8,223 bases of DNA from Collinsella sp. (GTDB lineage Bacteria > Actinomycetota > Coriobacteriia > Coriobacteriales > Coriobacteriaceae), in contig WGSQ01000080.1 in NCBI GenBank assembly GCA_014871605.1, positions 1 through 8,223 of the forward strand, in the 5' to 3' direction. Made by a program: the position numbers and the translations under genes. Shown piece by piece: positions 6,083-8,223 of the stretch (positions are counted from its first letter, which is position 1; every line of letters starts with the position of its first letter). The notes under the pieces were generated by a model. That model was not told where the DNA came from, did no database searches, and saw only the letters and a program-made list of their open reading frames with translations.

Positions 6083-6289
6083 CTAGCGTTGCGACTCCGG
6101 AACCTCGTCCTCATCGTCGCGACAAAGGACAACACCGGCGCTTCCCAGCAGCGTGGCCGCGATCAGCACGCCGACCACGATAGGAGCAGCCCCGCATGTC
6201 CCCTGCATGCCCGCGACGAGCGCGGCCGTGGGACCAAGGCAGCCAAGCATCAACGCGACGGCGGCAACGGTAATATCTCGAGCATTCAC
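6083..6289 (-). CDS. Small membrane protein with two predicted helices, unknown function
   Basis: The 68-residue ORF starts at GTG (6287-6289) with GGAGGA about nine bases upstream. Residues about 6-28 (ITVAAVALMLGCLGPTAALV onward) and 35-56 (APIVVGVLIAATLLGSAGVV) are hydrophobic and should span the membrane. They are joined by a short Gly/Cys-containing turn. The tail RDDEDEVPESQR is strongly acidic and probably cytoplasmic. I do not recognise a family. A clear ribosome site, a clean membrane pattern and a downstream terminator support a real gene; its short length leaves some doubt. Confidence 0.62.
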   Translation of the reverse strand: MNARDITVAAVALMLGCLGPTAALVAGMQGTCGAAPIVVGVLIAATLLGSAGVVLCRDDEDEVPESQR

Positions 6290-6405
6290 AAGACCACTTC
6301 CTCCAAGAGAAAGACCTTATTTCTCAAGAACCAGTGTGCCCCGCATCCATACGCCCAGCGTACCGCCACGGTAAGGGCTCTGTTAACTCAAACGCATACA
6401 TAGAA

Positions 6406-6451
6406 CGGACGTCCTTACGTTGCCCTAAAGCTCGGTAAAGACGCCCGTCCG
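6406..6451 (-). terminator. Weak terminator-like hairpin after the secreted protein gene
   Basis: CGGACG (6406-6411) pairs with CGTCCG (6446-6451), and TTAC/GTAA can extend the stem inward past a bulge. On the minus strand it is followed by TTCTATGT. It begins 24 bases past the stop codon at 6476. The bulge and the broken T-run make it uncertain. The rest of the 6290-6475 gap shows nothing else I can support. Confidence 0.35.
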
Positions 6452-6475
6452 CCAAATATCCGTGATGCAGAAAAA

Positions 6476-7249
6476 TTACCAACCGGTGTAGTAGTCGGTG
6501 GTTCCGGCAGCGCAGCCGGAGTCATAGACCTTGCAATCACCCTTGGAGCCCGTAAAGGTCGAGCCCTGGGCCATATCGCCCGCGGCGACAACGTAATAGC
6601 CGTCGGAATCGCGCCAGAAGCCCTCAGAATCCTGAGTCCATTCGCCCGTGCGATAGTGATAAAGCACATTGCTGCTGTAATAGGTCTCGCGGCGCCCGTT
6701 GTAGTTATTGACACCCGCAGAGCGCGTCAGGCCCGATCCGTTCGCGTAGGACGCGGCAGACGCGTAGGACGGAGTGTAACCGGCGTTGTAGTGCGAAGCC
6801 CGGGCGACCTCGGCAGCCTCCGCCTCGGCGGCAGCCTCGAGCGCTTCGCGCTTGGCATCCTCAAGCGCAGTGCGCAGCTCATCGAGCTCGGTCGACTTGG
6901 CGTCGACCTCCCCCATCGTCAACAGGCTACCCGCGCCGTCGATACAACCCTGCAGCACAGCGCGCTCGTCATCCGTGGCATAGTCACCGTACATGTTCAT
7001 GATAATCTGAGCGCGCATCTCCAGGGAATCGCGCTTGGCCTCCATCGAGGCGTTCCACTCCTGCATGGAACCATAACCATCGCCGCGATAGTCAACGGGC
7101 TGTACCAGCGTCGTCTCGGACGGCGTAGATCCAACCGTATCGGACAGTGTTGCGGCGTGGGCATCAGTTGCACCGGCGCCCGCCAAAAGTGCCACGGTCA
7201 GAGCGGCGGAAAGGGCGGCGGCTTTCGGTTTTCGTGAATCGATCCTCAT
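6476..7249 (-). CDS. Secreted protein with coiled-coil segment and conserved C-terminal Tyr/Gly/Asp-rich domain
   Basis: I start this 257-residue exported protein at the ATG at 7247-7249, preceded by GGAGG at a long spacing of 11. The frame stays open 71 codons further up, but that part lacks a ribosome site and would bury the signal peptide. Residues 1-32 form a signal peptide (basic RIDSRKPK, an Ala/Leu core, cleavage after AHA). Residues about 114-150 are a charged, Ala/Glu-rich probable coiled coil. After a Tyr/Ser/Ala-rich linker, residues 174-257 form a compact domain with ETYYSSNVLYHYR, a Trp-rich stretch, GYYVVAAGDMAQGS and CKVYDSGCAAGTTDYY. I believe this C-terminal block recurs in secreted proteins of Coriobacteriia and Bacillota, and the Asp-Ser-Gly pattern recalls 3D or double-psi barrel cell-wall enzymes, but that is from memory and inference. 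Cys239 and Cys246 could form a disulfide. Confidence 0.82.
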   Translation of the reverse strand: MRIDSRKPKAAALSAALTVALLAGAGATDAHAATLSDTVGSTPSETTLVQPVDYRGDGYGSMQEWNASMEAKRDSLEMRAQIIMNMYGDYATDDERAVLQGCIDGAGSLLTMGEVDAKSTELDELRTALEDAKREALEAAAEAEAAEVARASHYNAGYTPSYASAASYANGSGLTRSAGVNNYNGRRETYYSSNVLYHYRTGEWTQDSEGFWRDSDGYYVVAAGDMAQGSTFTGSKGDCKVYDSGCAAGTTDYYTGW

Positions 7250-7459
7250 GTAGCTGGAAACCTCCGTAGTGCGTTTTTGCTGCGTTTGAGCTGCGTGTGA
7301 TTCGATCGCGCTGCATAGTACCCCGAGCAAATCGCGACCTGCGGTTTTACTCAAAAGGCGCACGTCAATTGCGTAAAACTCACATCCTCTCAACAGGAGT
7401 TTTCCACAACTCGAATGCATAAAGCGTGTCAAAAACCCTGTTTTTGCGCCCTCTCTATG
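7250..7459. other. Upstream region of the secreted protein gene, no gene supported
   Basis: This AT-richer stretch should contain the promoter of the secreted protein gene. On the minus strand a perfect TTGACA and a TTGACG occur, but neither has a -10 box at a normal distance. A short inverted repeat, GAGTT (7397-7401) and AACTC (7408-7412), surrounds TTCCAC. I could not match a known riboswitch here, including the c-di-AMP type often found before cell-wall genes. Confidence 0.5.
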
Positions 7460-7500
7460 CAAAAAAGACGCCTATGCAACCATTGTTCGCACAGGCGCCT
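7460..7500 (-). terminator. Intrinsic terminator of the sulfhydrylase gene
   Basis: On the minus strand AGGCGCCTGTGC (7489-7500) pairs with GCATAGGCGTCT (7466-7477), 12 bp with two G-T wobbles and an 11-base loop, followed by a run of six T. It lies about 60 bases past the stop codon at 7562. This is the clearest terminator in the window. Confidence 0.88.
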
Positions 7501-7561
7501 TGAGCAGGCATTTTATGCAGTTATACCTATCGAGTCGCAAGGGGTCCTTGCACAAGTCGCC

Positions 7562-8223
7562 TTACTCGTCCAGCGCGGCGAAGGCCTGCTTCAGATCCCA
7601 AATGATATCCTCGGCGTTCTCGGTACCGATGGAAAGACGGATCGTGGAGGACGTGATGTTCTGCTCGGCGAGCTCCTCGGCAGAGAGCTGGGAGTGCGTG
7701 GTGGTAGCCGGGTGCACGACGAGCGACTTGACGTCGGCCACGTTGGCGAGCAGCGAGAACACCTGCAGATGATCAATGAACTTCCAGGCGGCCTCCTGGC
7801 CACCCTTAATCTCAAAGGTAAAGATCGAGGCACCGCCGTTGGGGAAATATTGCTTGTAGAGCTCATGGTCGGGGTGCTCAGGCAGGCTCGGGTGGTTCAC
7901 CTTGGCAACATGGGTGTCACCGGTCAGGAACTCAACGACCTTCTTGGTGTTCTCGACATGACGGTCAACGCGCAGCGACAGAGTCTCTGTGCCCTGGAGC
8001 AGGACCCAGGCGTTGAACGGGCTGATGCAGGCACCCTCGTCACGCAGAAGGATAGCGCGGACATAGGTTGCGAAGGCGGCGGGACCGGCAGCCTCGGCAA
8101 ACGAAACGCCGTGGTAGGAGGGGTTGGGCTCAGCGATCTGGGCGTACTTACCGCTCGCCTTCCAGTCAAAGTTACCGCCGTCGACGATCACACCGCCCAG
8201 CGAGGTGCCGTGGCCGCCGATGA
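7562..8223 (-). CDS. O-acetylhomoserine/O-acetylserine sulfhydrylase, C-terminal part (PLP enzyme)
   Basis: The last 219 residues of a Cys/Met-metabolism PLP enzyme (usually about 425 residues) are visible; the start lies beyond the right edge. The enzyme would join sulfide to O-acetylhomoserine, or to O-acetylserine, making homocysteine or cysteine in the cytoplasm. The visible part opens with IGGHGTSLGG followed by VIVDGGNFDW. In the family the PLP-binding Lys lies about two residues before IGGHG, so it should be just outside the window. Other family marks are GACISPFNAW, the LSLRVDRHVENT segment, VVHPATTTHSQL, and TIRLSIGTEN, whose Arg is the expected carboxylate-binding residue. It ends AALDE at TAA. 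The form resembles MetY, but the N-terminus needed to separate it from relatives is missing. Confidence 0.93.
   Translation of the reverse strand, partial: IGGHGTSLGGVIVDGGNFDWKASGKYAQIAEPNPSYHGVSFAEAAGPAAFATYVRAILLRDEGACISPFNAWVLLQGTETLSLRVDRHVENTKKVVEFLTGDTHVAKVNHPSLPEHPDHELYKQYFPNGGASIFTFEIKGGQEAAWKFIDHLQVFSLLANVADVKSLVVHPATTTHSQLSAEELAEQNITSSTIRLSIGTENAEDIIWDLKQAFAALDE

Noticed and set aside
7396..7412. DnaA-box-like TTTTCCACA
   Set aside because: It differs from the TTATCCACA consensus, is a single site with no cluster, AT-rich unwinding region or dnaA/dnaN neighbour, so it does not mark an origin.
7250..7462. 71-codon N-terminal extension of the secreted protein
   Set aside because: The extension has no good ribosome site and would place the signal peptide internally. 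It also begins inside the terminator of the upstream sulfhydrylase gene.

Overview
The window looks like chromosomal DNA of a high-GC Actinomycetota member. My best guess is a gut Coriobacteriia such as Collinsella. This is an inference from base composition, frequent GTG/TTG starts behind strong GGAGG-type ribosome sites, and protein style; no 16S or other marker gene is present. There is no sign of phage, transposase, CRISPR or plasmid functions.

Layout from left to right. (1) 1-290, minus: the N-terminal piece of a secreted protein, cut by the left edge. (2) 408-1268, minus: a family 3 amino-acid-binding lipoprotein with no ABC permease or ATPase beside it, followed by hairpins that probably terminate it. 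(3) 1416-4735, minus: three housekeeping-type enzymes, transcribed in the order aldo/keto reductase with a ferredoxin-like C-terminus, Gfo/Idh/MocA oxidoreductase, then endonuclease IV. The two gaps between them each carry one copy of an 81-bp palindromic repeat lying directly upstream of the ribosome site of the next gene. (4) 4736-5059: a divergent gap holding a 22-codon leader-type ORF and a strong intrinsic terminator only a few bases upstream of the ribosome site of the next gene. (5) 5060-5974, plus: a ketopantoate reductase family protein, ending at a probably bidirectional terminator. (6) 6083-7249, minus: a small two-helix membrane protein and a secreted protein with a conserved but functionally unassigned C-terminal domain. 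(7) 7562-8223, minus: the C-terminal half of an O-acetylhomoserine/O-acetylserine sulfhydrylase, ending at a very clear terminator.

The genes do not form one pathway. The most interesting non-coding signals are two. The first is the repeat pair: same length, about 60 of 81 positions identical, with the hairpin arms changed on both sides together. The second is the leader ORF plus terminator in front of the ketopantoate reductase gene, where no room for a promoter remains after the terminator, so expression should depend on read-through or attenuation. I found no gene cluster that amounts to a clearly new defence, biosynthetic or mobile system.
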